A DNA stretch of 64,000 bases from Elmis aenea (lineage: Eukaryota > Arthropoda > Insecta > Coleoptera > Elmidae). Below, one piece after another: positions 24,015-35,619 of this stretch (position 1 is the first letter of the stretch; the number at the start of each line of letters is the position of its first letter). Location of the stretch: positions 55,032,966 to 55,096,965 of the forward strand of contig OX393576.1 in NCBI GenBank assembly GCA_947652605.1, written 5' to 3'. The notes beneath the pieces were generated by a model. It worked only from the letters and a program-made list of their open reading frames with translations. It was not told the origin of the DNA and made no database searches. A program made the translations under genes and the position numbers.

Positions 24015-24526
24015 AGTTTATTTTTATTAACAAAGGTAAAGAAGAAATTAAAGATTTAAAATCTAACTTTTTTTTCAGGTTTTTTGTCTGTATTTAACGT
24101 CTCAAGGATTTTTTTCTCAATATACCAAAGTGTTCCTACGTAGCTCTTTAAAATAGAAATATTTTGTCTAATTTAACCGGCTTTGTCTCGTTTACAATTT
24201 ACCAATAATGTCCCACCTATGTGACGCTTCCTGTAAACATTGAATGATATAAATGAATTCGCTCAAAATCGTAAACTTGTTTACAACGTAATCTACATGT
24301 TACAGTGTGTTGTATGAAAATACATTATTAAAAAGGCTTCTTTCAATCGCATGAAACCATTAAGCTGAGCGTGAAACATTGCAAGTGTTTTAAGTTAAGT
24401 GTTACCTCTATCAATAACCTTGTCCAGTGCAATTTTGGATGATAAGCCATACGAGATGTTATCATCAAAATGCTGACACCATCGCTACACGAGTCTTCTA
24501 GCTTACTTTACCTATTACAGCCATAT
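24015..24526. other. No gene recognised
   Basis: AT-rich; nothing supportable. Confidence 0.55.
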
Positions 24527-24530
24527 TTAA

Positions 24531-25145
24531 CCCTCAAACCGGTGCGACCCTTATTTTTACAAGACCAGACGCATGGCGTACTTTGTCCATGGCACATTTA
24601 AAAACAAATAACTTCTGTGTTTGATAGTATTAGCTATATATTTTTTTCAATATGATATTTTATGTTTAACAAATACAACTTATAATGATATTACTTCACA
24701 AAACAAATTATATTCCAATGTAATAAAAATTATATTTCCAAAACTATTTTTATTTAATAAGGTTGTAAATTTTTTTAAATTGATATGAATTACATTCTTC
24801 AACGCTCATGTTCGACAAATACATGTGGTTAGGCATGATTTTTGCAAGAAAACTGATTGCAAGAATCACAATAAATTATCGCGTCCACATTTTTTCTTAC
24901 AGAACTGGATTAATAAAGTATTATCATCAGCCTACTACAGATCTTTAAGTTACGAAAGGTACTCAATTGAAAGTCAAAATGACACTAAAGGAATACACAA
25001 AGTAGAAAGTACGATTAGATTATAAGCTTTTTAATAGACCATAAAATTCTCTACAAAATTGGTTTTAATTATTTTAGAAACAGAGTTACCACATTGAATT
25101 TAATAACATTGGCGTACTTTATATTCCAGCGCGTCCGCTTGAGGG
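24531..25145. mobile_element. piggyBac-type MITE with TTAA flanks (615 bp)
   Basis: TTAA at 24527-24530 and 25146-25149 flank tips CCCTCAAACCGGTGCGACC and (inverted) CCCTCAAGCGGACGCGCTGG. TTAA duplication plus CCCT... tips define piggyBac-like elements. A subterminal 'ggcgtactttgt' is also present inverted on the right. The interior is AT-rich. A 66-codon ORF at 24825-25025 shows no transposase motif, so I leave it out. Confidence 0.88.
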
Positions 25146-25149
25146 TTAA

Positions 25150-26395
25150 GAGCCTTTATAGCATTCTTATAGGCCTATTTCGTCGACTCCTTAAAATAAG
25201 TATTTAGCCAGTAGGGAGCATGAGACAGCAACCTAACCCACTTGTCAAATGCAAACTACTTGACAAATCCCCATAAAACTTTAAAGTCAAACTAAGGATG
25301 ACACTCAAAAACATAAACAATTAAAGACACTATAGACATAACCATATTCCTATTACCGTGTTATAAAAACATCTACGTTGACTTGTTATATAAAATAAAA
25401 GATTTATTGGAAAACTTTTTTATAAATATGGCAGAACTGTGAACATGTTTTGCGGTAAAAACCAGCGGCAGTAACAAGTTAAAGTTTGAAATTGCTTTCT
25501 CTGGGGAGTACGGAATGTTCACAATGTTGCATGTCAATGTGTGTTGTAAAATCATTGGGATCAATCAAATCCTATTGCAGGCGTTATTGTTTTACATGTG
25601 CACGTATTTTATATATTTTTTAGCACGTTTCCACTAATCCGAATAAACCTTTTAGTGATTCGGAAAACGGAATAAAATTATTTCTATGAATAAACGAATG
25701 CTATCACAGTAAAATAAATCGTTCAGTGACGTGTAAAGGATAATTATAACAACAAAAAATCAGTGCGACTAAATTAAACTACAATTTTAATGTTATAACA
25801 TTAAAAAAGTAATGTTCATAAAAATATCTGAATAACCTATTACTAAAAGGTTAAAACCGTGTACTATATACTTTTATTTTGTATTAACTTTGTGAACGAA
25901 CTACTACACTTCAAAAAGCCCTCCAAGTGCCCTTGGCTTATATAGAAACCTGAAAGTATTCTTTGCAAAACATTTCCAGAGGAAAAGCATTCAACATATT
26001 TTAAAAGCATGTTACCTAAAATCGACATAACGTTAGTTTCTATAATATTTGAGATTAACTTTTGCTTTTTAATATATTAATTATTACATTACAATTTTTT
26101 TAGGCTTTGAAGTAATTATTTGATGCGATTGAATTATCCTATTAGTTTCACATATAAACTAAAATATTAAAAATTTTTACACTGCACATAAAATTAAAAT
26201 CCAAGTCGTTTACAAAATCACTTGCAGTAATTGTAAAATGTAAATGTAAAACATGATAAAGGGCACAATTAATTCCACCACATAAACTCCATTGGTCCCA
26301 TTTTAGTAATAATAAACAAAAATTAGTGAGAACATGAGTTGTTCAGTTAAGAAATGATAATTGTGCCAGATATAAACAGACAAGGCTGGGATTGT
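25150..26395. other. No gene recognised
   Basis: AT-rich; no exon or paired element ends seen. Confidence 0.5.
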
Positions 26396-27790
26396 TAGTT
26401 AATGCTGAATTGCTAAAAACTTAGGTCGTCTTTAGTCATTAGCTTAAAACTAGATCCTGCATTATTCATCGTTAATTTGCTTCAAACTTGGGCCCATCGC
26501 TAGTCATTTGCTTACAACTTGGACCTATAATTACTTATCCTTGATTTGCTTTAAACTTGGATCTATCGTGACCCGTAAGTAAATTGCTTAAGACTTGGGT
26601 TTGTCATTACTTATCGTTAATTTACTTAATACTTGGGTCTATCGTCAACAATTTACTTACAGCTTGGGCCTATCATTACTTTTTGTTGATTTGCTTACGA
26701 CTTGGGTCTATCGTAAATCATTTGCTTAAAACTTGGACCAGTCATTATCCATCGTTAACTGAATTCAAACTTGGGTCCATCGGGAGTAATTTGCTTAAAA
26801 CTTGGGTCTATCGCAAGTCATTTGCTTAAAACTTGGGTTTGTCATTACTAATCGTTAATTTACTTAATACTTGGGTCTATCGTTAACAATTTACTTACAG
26901 CTTGGGCCTATCATTACTTTTTGTTGATTTGCTTACGACTTGGGTCTATCGTAAATCATTTGCTTAAAACTTGGACCAGTCATTATCCATCGTTAACTGA
27001 ATTCAAACTTGGGTCCATCGGGAGTCATTTGCTTAAAACTTGGGTCTATCGCAAGTCATTTGCTTAAAACTTGGGTTTGTCATTACTAATCGTTAATTTA
27101 CTTAATACTTGGGTCTATCGTTAACAATTTACTTACAGCTTAGGCCTATCATTACTTTTTATTGATTTGCTTAAGACTTGGATCTATCGTAAATCATTTG
27201 CTTAAAACTTGGACCTGTCAGTATCCATCGTTAATTGAATTCAAACTTGGGTCTATCGCAAGTCAGTTGCTTCAAACTTGAGTTTGTCATTACTTAACGT
27301 TGATTTGCTTAAACTTGAGTTTATTGTTAATCATTTGCTTAAAACTTGAGCCTCTAATAAGGTGTTGTTAATTTGCTAACAGCTTAGGTTTATCGTTAGT
27401 CATTTGCTTAAAGTTTAAGCCTGTAACTGCATATAGTCAATTTGCTTAAAACTTGAGTCTATCGATAGCCTTTGGCTTAAAATTTGGATCCAATATTGCT
27501 TATCATTAATTTGCTTAAATTTTGGGTCTATTTGTCATTTTCTGATTTGTTTATCACTTGGGCACGCTGCTAGCTACTGCGAATTTGCTTAAAGCTTGGG
27601 TCCATCATAAGTCATTTGCTTAAAATTCGAATGTTATTACTTATCGCTAATTTGTTCTAAGCTTGGTTCGACCATTGGTCTTTTGCTGAAAAATTGGACT
27701 TTTGGTTAATTATTTTTAATTGGCTTAAAATTTTAATCCAACGCTAGTAACTTGTTTAAAACTTAGGCCCAAATCACTCTCCGTTAATAC
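26396..27790 (+). repeat. Minisatellite (31- and 38-bp units) with ~238-bp higher-order repeat
   Basis: About 40 degenerate units built on TTTGCTTAAAACTTGGGTCT plus ATCGTTAGTCA. Units of ~31 bp alternate with ~38-bp variants. Between about 26597 and 27310 a block of seven units repeats about three times with a ~238-bp period; 'cttgggtttgtcattac' recurs at ~26595, 26833 and 27071. The middle repeats are nearly identical while the edges are diverged, as expected from unequal exchange. The ORF across it is repeat-derived. Confidence 0.92.
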
Positions 27791-28664
27791 AAACTGAGTA
27801 TTATCTACTTGTAAATAAAATAAACAATATTTGCAAATTTTTCGTTTTTTACTAAACAAAAGGTTACAGAAAACTTGCAGTAAAAAATTGTGTTTAAATG
27901 CATGTTGAAAGACTGCATCGACTTGTTTTGATGCAACAAATTTTTAAGTTCTGAGGGCGATTATGTTGAAAATTGTGTCAATACAACTACATACACTAAA
28001 AATATGTTACATTTTGTCACATAAAATTAGTCATACTCCTTCGTCGTGCCTCGTAAAAAGCTCATAATGAAGTAGGTACATGCTAGTTTTGTCATTTTTA
28101 TTAGCCTTTTTACGAGTGATTTTTTAAAGGTTTTTAAGTGTAATTTATTATGTAGATTTATAACTGTTGTATGTTTTTAAAAGTATTGTTTCACGATAAT
28201 GTAACAACATTTACAAGCTATTTAATGTAGGCCATGCTGTATTTTACTTAAGGCTCATAAGAAAGCAGGGAATAAAAACTAATTACTATTGTTCTAATCA
28301 AGATAAAAGTGACCAGTTATTTGCGTATGCATAGCTACCAAAAAGTAAAAGTGCCTGCGTGTCTTGATAAAATCCTGTGTAAGTATTTCTGCATATAAGT
28401 ATGCTAATACTGGCTATCCACATATTTATAGCTCGTAGAAATATTGCGTGCGAGTTCTGAAGCTTTCACCTCTGTTTTATGAGCAGTTTTTTTAAATCCG
28501 TGATATACATATGATAAAGCAGAATGTATAGCAAAACTGTTGTAGCTGCTAGATAATTTTGCAAACAAGGGAATGGAATTTGCTGTAAAAATTCATTCGA
28601 TTATTATTATAATGAAAGGTAAACAATGTAAAAAACACAACGGAAATGTTTGTTAAAATTATTA
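27791..28664. other. No gene recognised
   Basis: AT-rich, no supportable features. Confidence 0.5.
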
Positions 28665-28745
28665 GGAAAAAATCTGGAATTTGAAAATTTTCGCGATCAC
28701 AATACTTTCTTCATACTACATATGGCGAAAGTAAAAATTGACTAA
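28665..28745 (+). repeat. Short dispersed repeat (copy of 23270-23375)
   Basis: Contains 'ttttcgcgatcacaatactttcttcatac' in two adjoining parts, then 'ggcgaaagtaaaaattg'. It is inverted relative to the 23-kb copy. Confidence 0.7.
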
Positions 28746-29882
28746 TTTGTAAAAGAGCGTAGTTGGCTTAAAACTTTATACAAACGTTACAAACATCATA
28801 ATCATTATTTCGCTCTAAATAGCTTCAAAAATTTGTAATTTTTTTTTGAAAATGCAAAGTTTTTAGTAGTTTACCAAAAAAAATCGAAACAATGTTGAAA
28901 TTAAGCAATTGTCCTAAAACGCATTAACAACACTATAAGTTAATAATTATGTACCCACAGTCCAGAAAAGTTCTGATTATAAAACATTAATAAAAAAAAT
29001 GAAAAAGCTTTTACACTATTTTGTGGAAAATTTGAAAATTGTCTTATTTTAACATATTTTAAATGCAATCTAAACAACAATTACATGTTCAGTTATATTA
29101 GCAAAGTTGGGCAGAATTTCAAGACGCGTTTAATGCTCTTTAACATTTGACCAACACCTTTAACTTTTTTTAAATATTTTGAAAAACTAAAAACACACGA
29201 TTTTTTCAACGGTTAATAATTCCATAGCCACGTACGTTAAAATTAAAATGTGAAATGTTTTCTGTAGATATTCAAAATTTGCTAATATTATTATTGTCAA
29301 AATGAGTTTGCAACGACGTCGTTGCGGATATCAGCAAATTTAGTCTCCAAAATTTTTTTTTGTGTCAAGGGATGGGATGGTAATGTCTAAATTTTTTGGG
29401 GTAAAATAATTTTTTTTAATACTAAACCATTTGGCTTAAAATACATTCGTTATTTACATATGCATCTTAAAAAACAATAATTTACCTTACGTTTATCTAA
29501 ATTACGATAAAAAATGTTTCATCAAAATGTGTAAATAAAATCGTTGGACTTCAAGACATGCAATTGGTTAAACTTGTACTGTACAACACAAACAAAAATA
29601 TACACACAACTCAAGAGGCATAAATGCTTTTTATTAAATCACCAACAAAATCCCTTTGCTACAAACTCCTCTGTGATAAAAATCCCCTGTGGTAACTCTA
29701 GTGCAAAATCTTTCTATCAGACTTTAAAGACACTTGAAAGTTTTGGATTTATATTTTAATGACTACTGTGTGTGGTTATTGTTTTTACTTCTGGACGAAA
29801 GTTTAGGTTAAAAAAAATATTCCAAAAACATCACGAATTGTACCAGTGAAGTAACTTTCATCCGATCAATTAACCACACAAA
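28746..29882. other. No gene recognised
   Basis: AT-rich with poly-T runs; no supportable exon or element ends. Confidence 0.5.
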
Positions 29883-29884
29883 TA

Positions 29885-30594
29885 CAGGGTGAATATTATG
29901 TTCCAGGCCGATGTTGTTTTTGAATAACCCGGAAATGAATCACATTTTTTTAAATTTGGATTTTTTTATTCAACAGTAGGCTTATCACAATTATGTATGG
30001 AATATGACATCGCTCAAGTGACCACCTCTGGCAGCGTTACAAATGCCTGTTCTTTTAATCACATTTTTCATGACATTCTCGCACGTTTCGCGTGTTATTT
30101 CCGCAATTTCATGTCGAATATTGTCCTGAAGCATTGGAATTGTTGTTGGTTTATTAGCGTAGACTTTTCCTTTCAGGTACCCCCACAGAAAATAGTCGGG
30201 TGACGTTAAATCGGGTGATCGCGGGGGCCAGTCTACTATACGTTGAATCGTTGACTTGCATGGCACATGATGAAGTCCAAAAATATCACGCAGTTTTCTT
30301 CGCGTATTCACAATTGAACGATTATTCAGATAAAATATTTTAATGACTTCAACACGTTGTTGAGGCGTCAGATGCTCCATAATAAATTGTAATTGACTAC
30401 TCTTTAAGACTGCCAATTACTAAATGTCAAATGGCCCCCGCGATCACCCAGAGGTGGTCACTTGAGCGATGTCATATTCCATACATAATTGTCATAAGCC
30501 TACTGTTGAATAAAAAAATCCAAATTTAAAAAAATGTGATTCATTTCCGGGTTATTTAAAAACAACATCGGCCTGGAACATAATATTCACCCTG
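29885..30594. mobile_element. CAGGGTG-type element carrying a DUF4817-type transposase gene (710 bp)
   Basis: TA (29883-29884) + CAGGGTGAATATTATG and ...CATAATATTCACCCTG + TA (30595-30596). The two 147-bp ends (29885-30031 and ~30448-30594) are nearly identical, differing at about two positions, so the element is young. The left arm contains the 3' end of the transposase ORF. The right arm contains a second, inverted copy of that same coding end. Confidence 0.92.
29991..30416 (-). CDS. Internally deleted IS630/mariner-like transposase (DUF4817 + DDE C-terminus), 141 aa
   Basis: Residues ~14-67 (EHLTPQQRVEVIKIFYLNNR onward to STIQRIVD) form the N-terminal helix-turn-helix of the DUF4817 type that binds element ends. 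Then the protein jumps to WPPRSPDLTSPDYFLWGYLK, the region of the third acidic residue of the DDE/D domain, and runs to the C-terminus. The first two catalytic acids and ~200 residues are missing, so it cannot cut DNA. It keeps an intact frame and could act as a DNA-binding repressor, or simply be a recent deletion derivative. The ATG at 30416 is the first in frame; the stop lies in the left terminal repeat. Family length is usually ~340 residues. Confidence 0.85.
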   Translation of the reverse strand: MAVLKSSQLQFIMEHLTPQQRVEVIKIFYLNNRSIVNTRRKLRDIFGLHHVPCKSTIQRIVDWPPRSPDLTSPDYFLWGYLKGKVYANKPTTIPMLQDNIRHEIAEITRETCENVMKNVIKRTGICNAARGGHLSDVIFHT

Positions 30595-30596
30595 TA

Positions 30597-31151
30597 TAAG
30601 CAATTCGCAGATTTATAAACAATTTTGTTCGCTTAAATTTAAATGGCAGATTTAAATCATACGCTTTTCTGTTTTTCCTGCGCTTGTCGATTCCTGTCAT
30701 GTTTCGTGAAATTATTTTATTCCAAGCACTGGAGTATGTTTCTGGCATATGAAAACCGATCCACGAAATGTATAAATTCGTATTATCTAAGCTCTAAATA
30801 ATTTTACAAAATACGTTAGGCAGAATTCAAAAAATACGTTTTACCGTTTTTGCCGCACTAATAAAAGCAATAATTGGCAAATATTTAAAACTAAGGGCAC
30901 GCAAAACAGTTTGTGACAAAACGAAAAAGGTTAAAAATCTATTGTAAAATTAAAATTTAGGGCAAAATGTTTTAAATCCTAAATTATTTGATCACCGTCA
31001 AGTATTAAACTAATATAAACTTTGCTGCTCAGACATTTCAAAACGGATTTACAAATATATAAAAGCTGTTTTACAAAAGCAATGTAAAAATAACTGTCCA
31101 GGACATAAAATGAAAATAACAAAAGGCCAACAATTATAAACATACATTAAC
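30597..31151. other. No gene recognised
   Basis: AT-rich, nothing supportable. Confidence 0.5.
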
Positions 31152-31156
31152 AGTCG

Positions 31157-32697
31157 CACAGTGGGGTATTTGCCTGATCTAGCTGGCCAAAATTATTTTT
31201 GTTATTTAATTGATTCAAAATAAGCTTATTACTTAAGCCTAATATTTAAAATAATATTTTTAGCAAAAAGAATCGTTTTTTTTATTAGCATTATATACAG
31301 GGTGGTCCAAATTTGATGGGATTATATGTATATCTCGCTTAATATTCAAGATAGAGAAACGGTTAATTTACCAAAAATGTGCATTTTTTTGAGACAAACT
31401 CCGAACCGTTTTCAAAAATAAGCTATCATTTCCGGTTTTTAAGTTATTAGAAAAAAAAAGTTTTTTGTCATATTTATAATTTGTTATTTTAGGAATTATC
31501 CAAAAAAAAATAGAATATTATTTTTAGTTATTTTTATGAAGAATTTAACAATAGTATAAAAAAAAATTACGCGCGCCGTTAATAAGTTATGACACAAACT
31601 TGCGTTTTTTTAAATAAAAGGTATAGTTGACTATGACTTATTTAAATTCCTTGTTTTTTTCTTATTCCAAATAGGTAATGGTTAATGTAGTTATTTTTAA
31701 TAATACCTATGCAAGTTACAATTTTTTTTGAATGAACGTTATAAGTATTTTACTGCGTTCACTCGACTCCTTAAATGTCCTTAATGAGGGGCGCCACAAA
31801 CACTGTGTTTGTTCTGGTATATCAAATATGCGCTGAAACCAATCATGATTTTTTTGTTTAAAGATATTTTCTTTGTTATGGGCTGCCACCCATCTACGTT
31901 TTATCTCCGATTTTATGTAGGAAAATTTGTTTTATTGCTTTTTTGTTGTTGTTTTGAATAACATGCACTGTTTATTAAATAATTTTGGGTAATCTAAAAT
32001 TGTTCGTTGATATTAGTATTTTCATGTTGCCGCATGATGTTAAATATATCTATTCTAGTTAATTTTTGGTTTTCTGATGATGCTAAAAGTAAAAAAAAAA
32101 ACATTTTACAACAAAAGAAACTATGACTCATAAAAATGACATTTATGACTATAGAATTTATCTGGCCTACTACAAGTAAAACGTAGCGAATCCGGGGCAA
32201 CCTTATTTATTTTCTTAAACTTAAAACCTTTCTTTTTGTATTGACGTAAAGAAAAATATCGGGACGCACCCTGAAGTACAACAAAAACCTACGGTTTCTT
32301 TAAAAATCAGCAAAAGAATTTAATAAAAAACGATGGTTTTTGAATGGAAATTTTAGTATTTTAAAATTATTGAAATTTCATTAAACTATTTTAAAAATCT
32401 TCTCACTTATCTGCTTCGCAATGATCCATACTTTAACACTCTTTGAGACTTGTTTGAAAAAACTAGTCAAACAATTAAAAGAATGAGGTACACTTACAAT
32501 GACAACCAAATAATTGCACTATTGAAACATTTGAATTATGATTGACTGGAGTGGATTACAGATGGCGCTGAGAAGTAAAAGATGATGGCAACTGTTCTTT
32601 GACTATTTAACTCTCTTAAGTAGTAATTTATTTTGACCCGTGATTAATTTGAAAAATCGACTTTTGGCCAGCTAAATCAGGCAAATACCCCACTGTG
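31157..32697. mobile_element. Transib-like element with RSS-like ends (1541 bp)
   Basis: Ends are CACAGTGGGGTATTTGCCTG and its inverted complement ...CCCCACTGTG. Similarity covers ~36 bp. A 5-bp duplication AGTCG lies at 31152-31156 and 32698-32702. Five-bp duplications and CACWRTG tips are the signature of Transib, the superfamily related to RAG1. The heptamer CACAGTG is followed after exactly 23 bp by CCAAAA at both ends, like a 23-spacer RSS with the AAAA core of the nonamer. No transposase domain was recognised. A CAGGGTG-type half element is nested inside. Confidence 0.8.
31298..31745 (+). mobile_element. CAGGGTG-type element, one arm only
   Basis: TA + CAGGGTGGTCCAAATTTGAT, then 'atatctcgctta', and further in 'ATAGTTGACTATGACTTATT' (31623-31642) and 'aataatacctatgcaagttac'. 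The inner text matches the arms of the 42-kb and 58-kb palindromes although the tip differs. No right end is present, so this is half an element lying inside the Transib candidate. Confidence 0.7.
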
Positions 32698-32702
32698 AGT
32701 CG

Positions 32703-33402
32703 TGAAGTTTGTGTTTAATTATTTGTAAACGAAACTTTTACAATTACAATTCCCTTTGCAGATATTAAAATAAAAGAAATATTTATAAACAAGGGTTTAC
32801 TTAAAACAAAGCTACAGCTTTTAAAATAATATGCTTTAAGCTTGGTACATAAAACGGAATTAAATCAAATGTAAATATTTAAATCATACGAACTAAAGGA
32901 GATAATTTTTTATTCAGGTCACAATAAAGTGCTCCTCAGAAACATCCTTTTAATTATGCTCTTTTAATTTCGTTTTAAAAACCGTAACGATTAAAACTTC
33001 AAGGATAAAATCGTTGAGAGAGTAGAATCTTTTAAGATATTTTATGTTTATTCACCCCTGTTCCAAATACTAATAAATTGGTGGCGCCAGTTTTGTCCGA
33101 CGCCAAAAGCAAGTCTACCATGCTCTCTATATTTCGTTTTTATTCGTCTAACTTATTTCAAGGGGCAAAAAACGGTTTAATGATACTACGTACATAAACT
33201 TTTTAGGTGCACTCCATAAGGAGAAACCAGGAAGTAAGGATACTGAATTATAATGACGCATTTTGAAGTGGATTTTGCTATTTAATAATAAAAGGTGAAA
33301 TAACATACAGTTATTACTCGCAGAATTCGGTTCGTTTCGTTCATTATCATAATCAATTATAGTAATACTACCATATTTTGGCGATAAACAGGCAGTAGTC
33401 TC
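32703..33402. other. No gene recognised
   Basis: AT-rich; no element ends or exons supported. Confidence 0.5.
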
Positions 33403-33970
33403 AAGCCTGTGTGACACGGTGTAAATTTCTGTATAAAATCTAATACAAAATATCTTGCATTGTTTTTCTTATACAGAATTCTATTTATTTAAAACTGTGT
33501 GTGACACTGATACAATTTTATGTACAAGTTACTGTACATGCCCATGCGCCTAAACAGTATAAACACAAATATGCACTCCCTCTTAAAACAAGGTATTTAT
33601 CCCTTGTAATAGCCATTTTAAACAGTAGCAACATCCTGCTTCGGATTACCAAGAATTAACTGTTAACAGAAATTTCTATTGTTTATATTTCTTTTAGCTG
33701 CAGATGTTCAAAATCAGTTGTTAGTCGCCATTATTCACGAACTGAATGCGCATCTGTAGCACGACGTTTCTGTATCAAAACTTGCATGGAAATATGACAA
33801 GCCGTATAGTGTATAGTATTTTCTGTACAAGAAACTGCATGGAACGCTTGTACATGCAAGAAACTGTACAGAATTTTGTCCGAGAAACCTGTATGACACG
33901 ATATAAGATTTTCTGTATAATATTTGGTACAAATTTCTACACAGAATGTTTCATCGTGTCGCACGGGCTT
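33403..33970. mobile_element. Inverted-repeat element (AAGCCYGTG tips, 568 bp) with internal subrepeats
   Basis: Left end AAGCCTGTGTGACACGGTG and right end, inverted, AAGCCCGTGCGACACGATG. Inside, phrases such as 'ttctgtacaagaaactg' and 'catgcaagaaactgtacag' recur in both orientations (33530-33560, 33760-33930), so the right half is itself rich in small hairpins. No target duplication was identified. Superfamily unknown; overlapping ORFs at 33731-33973 are by-products of the repeats. Confidence 0.7.
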
Positions 33971-34041
33971 TAAAATGGTTTGGTCTTTCTGTAAGAAATA
34001 ATTCTTAAGATAAACAGGATTAGTAATTCTTAATTAAATCT

Positions 34042-34390
34042 ATTTTACGAGTATGTTACGTACAATTTTTTTTCTGCGTCCGCCACTGACATCAAAATCA
34101 CTATCGTCACAATCCATAATTAAACAATAACTTAACAAACTGTAGGTGAAAACTCGGTTGGTGGTTTAATGACGCTTGTTTGACAGCGCAAATCAACAAA
34201 ACAACTCATCACCATGGCAACCAGCTACTTTCCGTCCTAGGCCGGTAAACACAACTCATTACCATGGTAGTCAGTTACTTTTTGGCCTAGGCCAGTGAAG
34301 ATGTATTTTCCAGCCTGAAAATTAATCGGAAACAACTGATTTTCTGGACGGACGCAGAAAAAAATATTGTCCGTAGCATACCCGTAAAGT
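34042..34390. mobile_element. Inverted-repeat element (349 bp) with an internal two-copy ~51-bp repeat
   Basis: Left end ATTTTACGAGTATGTTACG...TTTTTTTCTGCGTCCG pairs with right end CGGACGCAGAAAAAAA...CGTAGCATACCCGTAAAGT. Inside, 34200-34249 and 34252-34301 are tandem copies containing CCATGG and CCTAGGCC. The repeats give a GC-richer centre. Confidence 0.7.
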
Positions 34391-34505
34391 CTCCCGTAAA
34401 GTGACTCGTATGCTTTCAGGACTCACCTACGGCTCGTCCAAAAACTGCCTACTCGTCCAGTAAAGTAAAACTTTTCGGTCTTGTTACGGAAATAACAATT
34501 ATACT
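34391..34505 (+). repeat. Terminal-module relative (CTTGWTRCRKAAATAAC), copy 1
   Basis: Holds 'ggactcacctacggctcgtcc', 'agtaaagtaaaacttttcgg' and ends 'tcttgttacggaaataacaatta'. This order parallels the 3' parts of the elements ending at 35613 and 56599. Confidence 0.55.
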
Positions 34506-35197
34506 AACTATAAAGAAATGTTACTTATATTTTTTTCAGCATACATAATTTCGCACAGATGTAAACGAATCGTCATTTTTTATTACTATAAAATAACTTA
34601 AGTCACTTTACAAATTAGCAATTAATAAAACTCACACGATTATGTTGATTTTGTCCAATGCGTTTCACTGAAAAGATGTTTGATAAGACAGTAATTTAAG
34701 AAAATTGATTAGTAAATTATGTAATATAAGTAATTTGTATAATGCGTTTTAATATGGTTTTATTTAGGTAAGTATTTTTTTATTATCATGAATATTCATG
34801 AAATACATAAGTAATAAGTAACTTCATCAGTACATTTGGAAATACAAGTATAAGTAATTTAGGTATACAAAGTATTTCATAAAAAAGTTTATTTATGTAT
34901 TGAATCATCGTCATTAATAGGATAGTGATGAAGTCTTCAACATTTCACTTTTGGAGGTGTATAACGAAGCAAATTCAATATCATGGCCTTCTCAAAAAAA
35001 TTGTATTTGCACTTCTGTTTCACAGTTAAATTTCTATTGAAGAAAATAGTAATGATTTTGAAAGTAATTGCAAGTAAAATGTTGAAAGATAACAATACCA
35101 TTCATTTTTGTAATCGTAAACAGCTTTAACTAATTTTCGTAAAAAATGACTTATGCCACTTTCAAAACAAATGGCTCATATTTATTACCTTAAATAT
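34506..35197. other. No gene recognised
   Basis: AT-rich. Text near 35145-35190 ('ctttcaaaacaaatggctcatat') resembles the degenerate repeat at 1200-2000. Confidence 0.45.
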
Positions 35198-35613
35198 ATT
35201 TTTTGTGCGATCGTACTAGAAACAGCTGTTTGACGGACGCGTTAGCAACCATAAAGTACTGCATTACCGGCCCTATCCTTAGCAACGGCCGTAAAAATTA
35301 CTTTTCAGGCCGTTACCCTTAGCAACGGCCGAAAAATTAACTTTTACGGCCGTTGCTAAGGAGAGGGCCGGTAATGCAGTACATACGCCGTCATCTGTCA
35401 GTGACAGAATGTCACGTAGTTTCTAACCTATAATTTTGAAAATTACTAAAAATTTAAAGTGTTTTTAATTCGATCGCACAAAAAATGTAATATGCACCTC
35501 GGCCAAAACGTACTTTTTCGGCCTTGCCTGTTTGCTGGCCTCGACTACGTCTCGGCCAGCAAACCAGACGCGGCCGAAAAAGTTACACTTTTTGGACTTG
35601 ATACATAAATAAC
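35198..35613 (+). mobile_element. GC-rich hairpin element, long copy (416 bp)
   Basis: Begins ATTTTTTGTGCGATCGTAC and ends 'cttgatacataaataactatt'. It contains a long hairpin of TACTGCATTACCGGCC and CCTTAGCAACGGCC against their inverted copies (35258-35395). A second hairpin at 35531-35566 is a perfect 11-bp stem GTTTGCTGGCC/GGCCAGCAAAC. A near-inverted copy of the start occurs internally at 35470-35486. A shorter copy lies at 56355-56599. It ends in a conserved hairpin plus short tail, so a Helitron/Helentron-like origin is possible but unproven. Confidence 0.75.
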
Positions 35614-35619
35614 TATTTT

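Noticed and set aside
26584..26829. 81-codon ORF with repeated 'LKTWV/LLKTW' text
   Set aside because: It is a reading of the minisatellite; repeats in the protein simply follow the DNA units.
26396..27790. CRISPR-like array appearance (short repeats at regular spacing)
   Set aside because: Units are contiguous and degenerate without unique spacers, and the genome is eukaryotic.
33731..33973. Three overlapping ORFs rich in 'ILYRKSY/FCTRNCM' text
   Set aside because: Caused by internal subrepeats of the inverted-repeat element, read in several frames.
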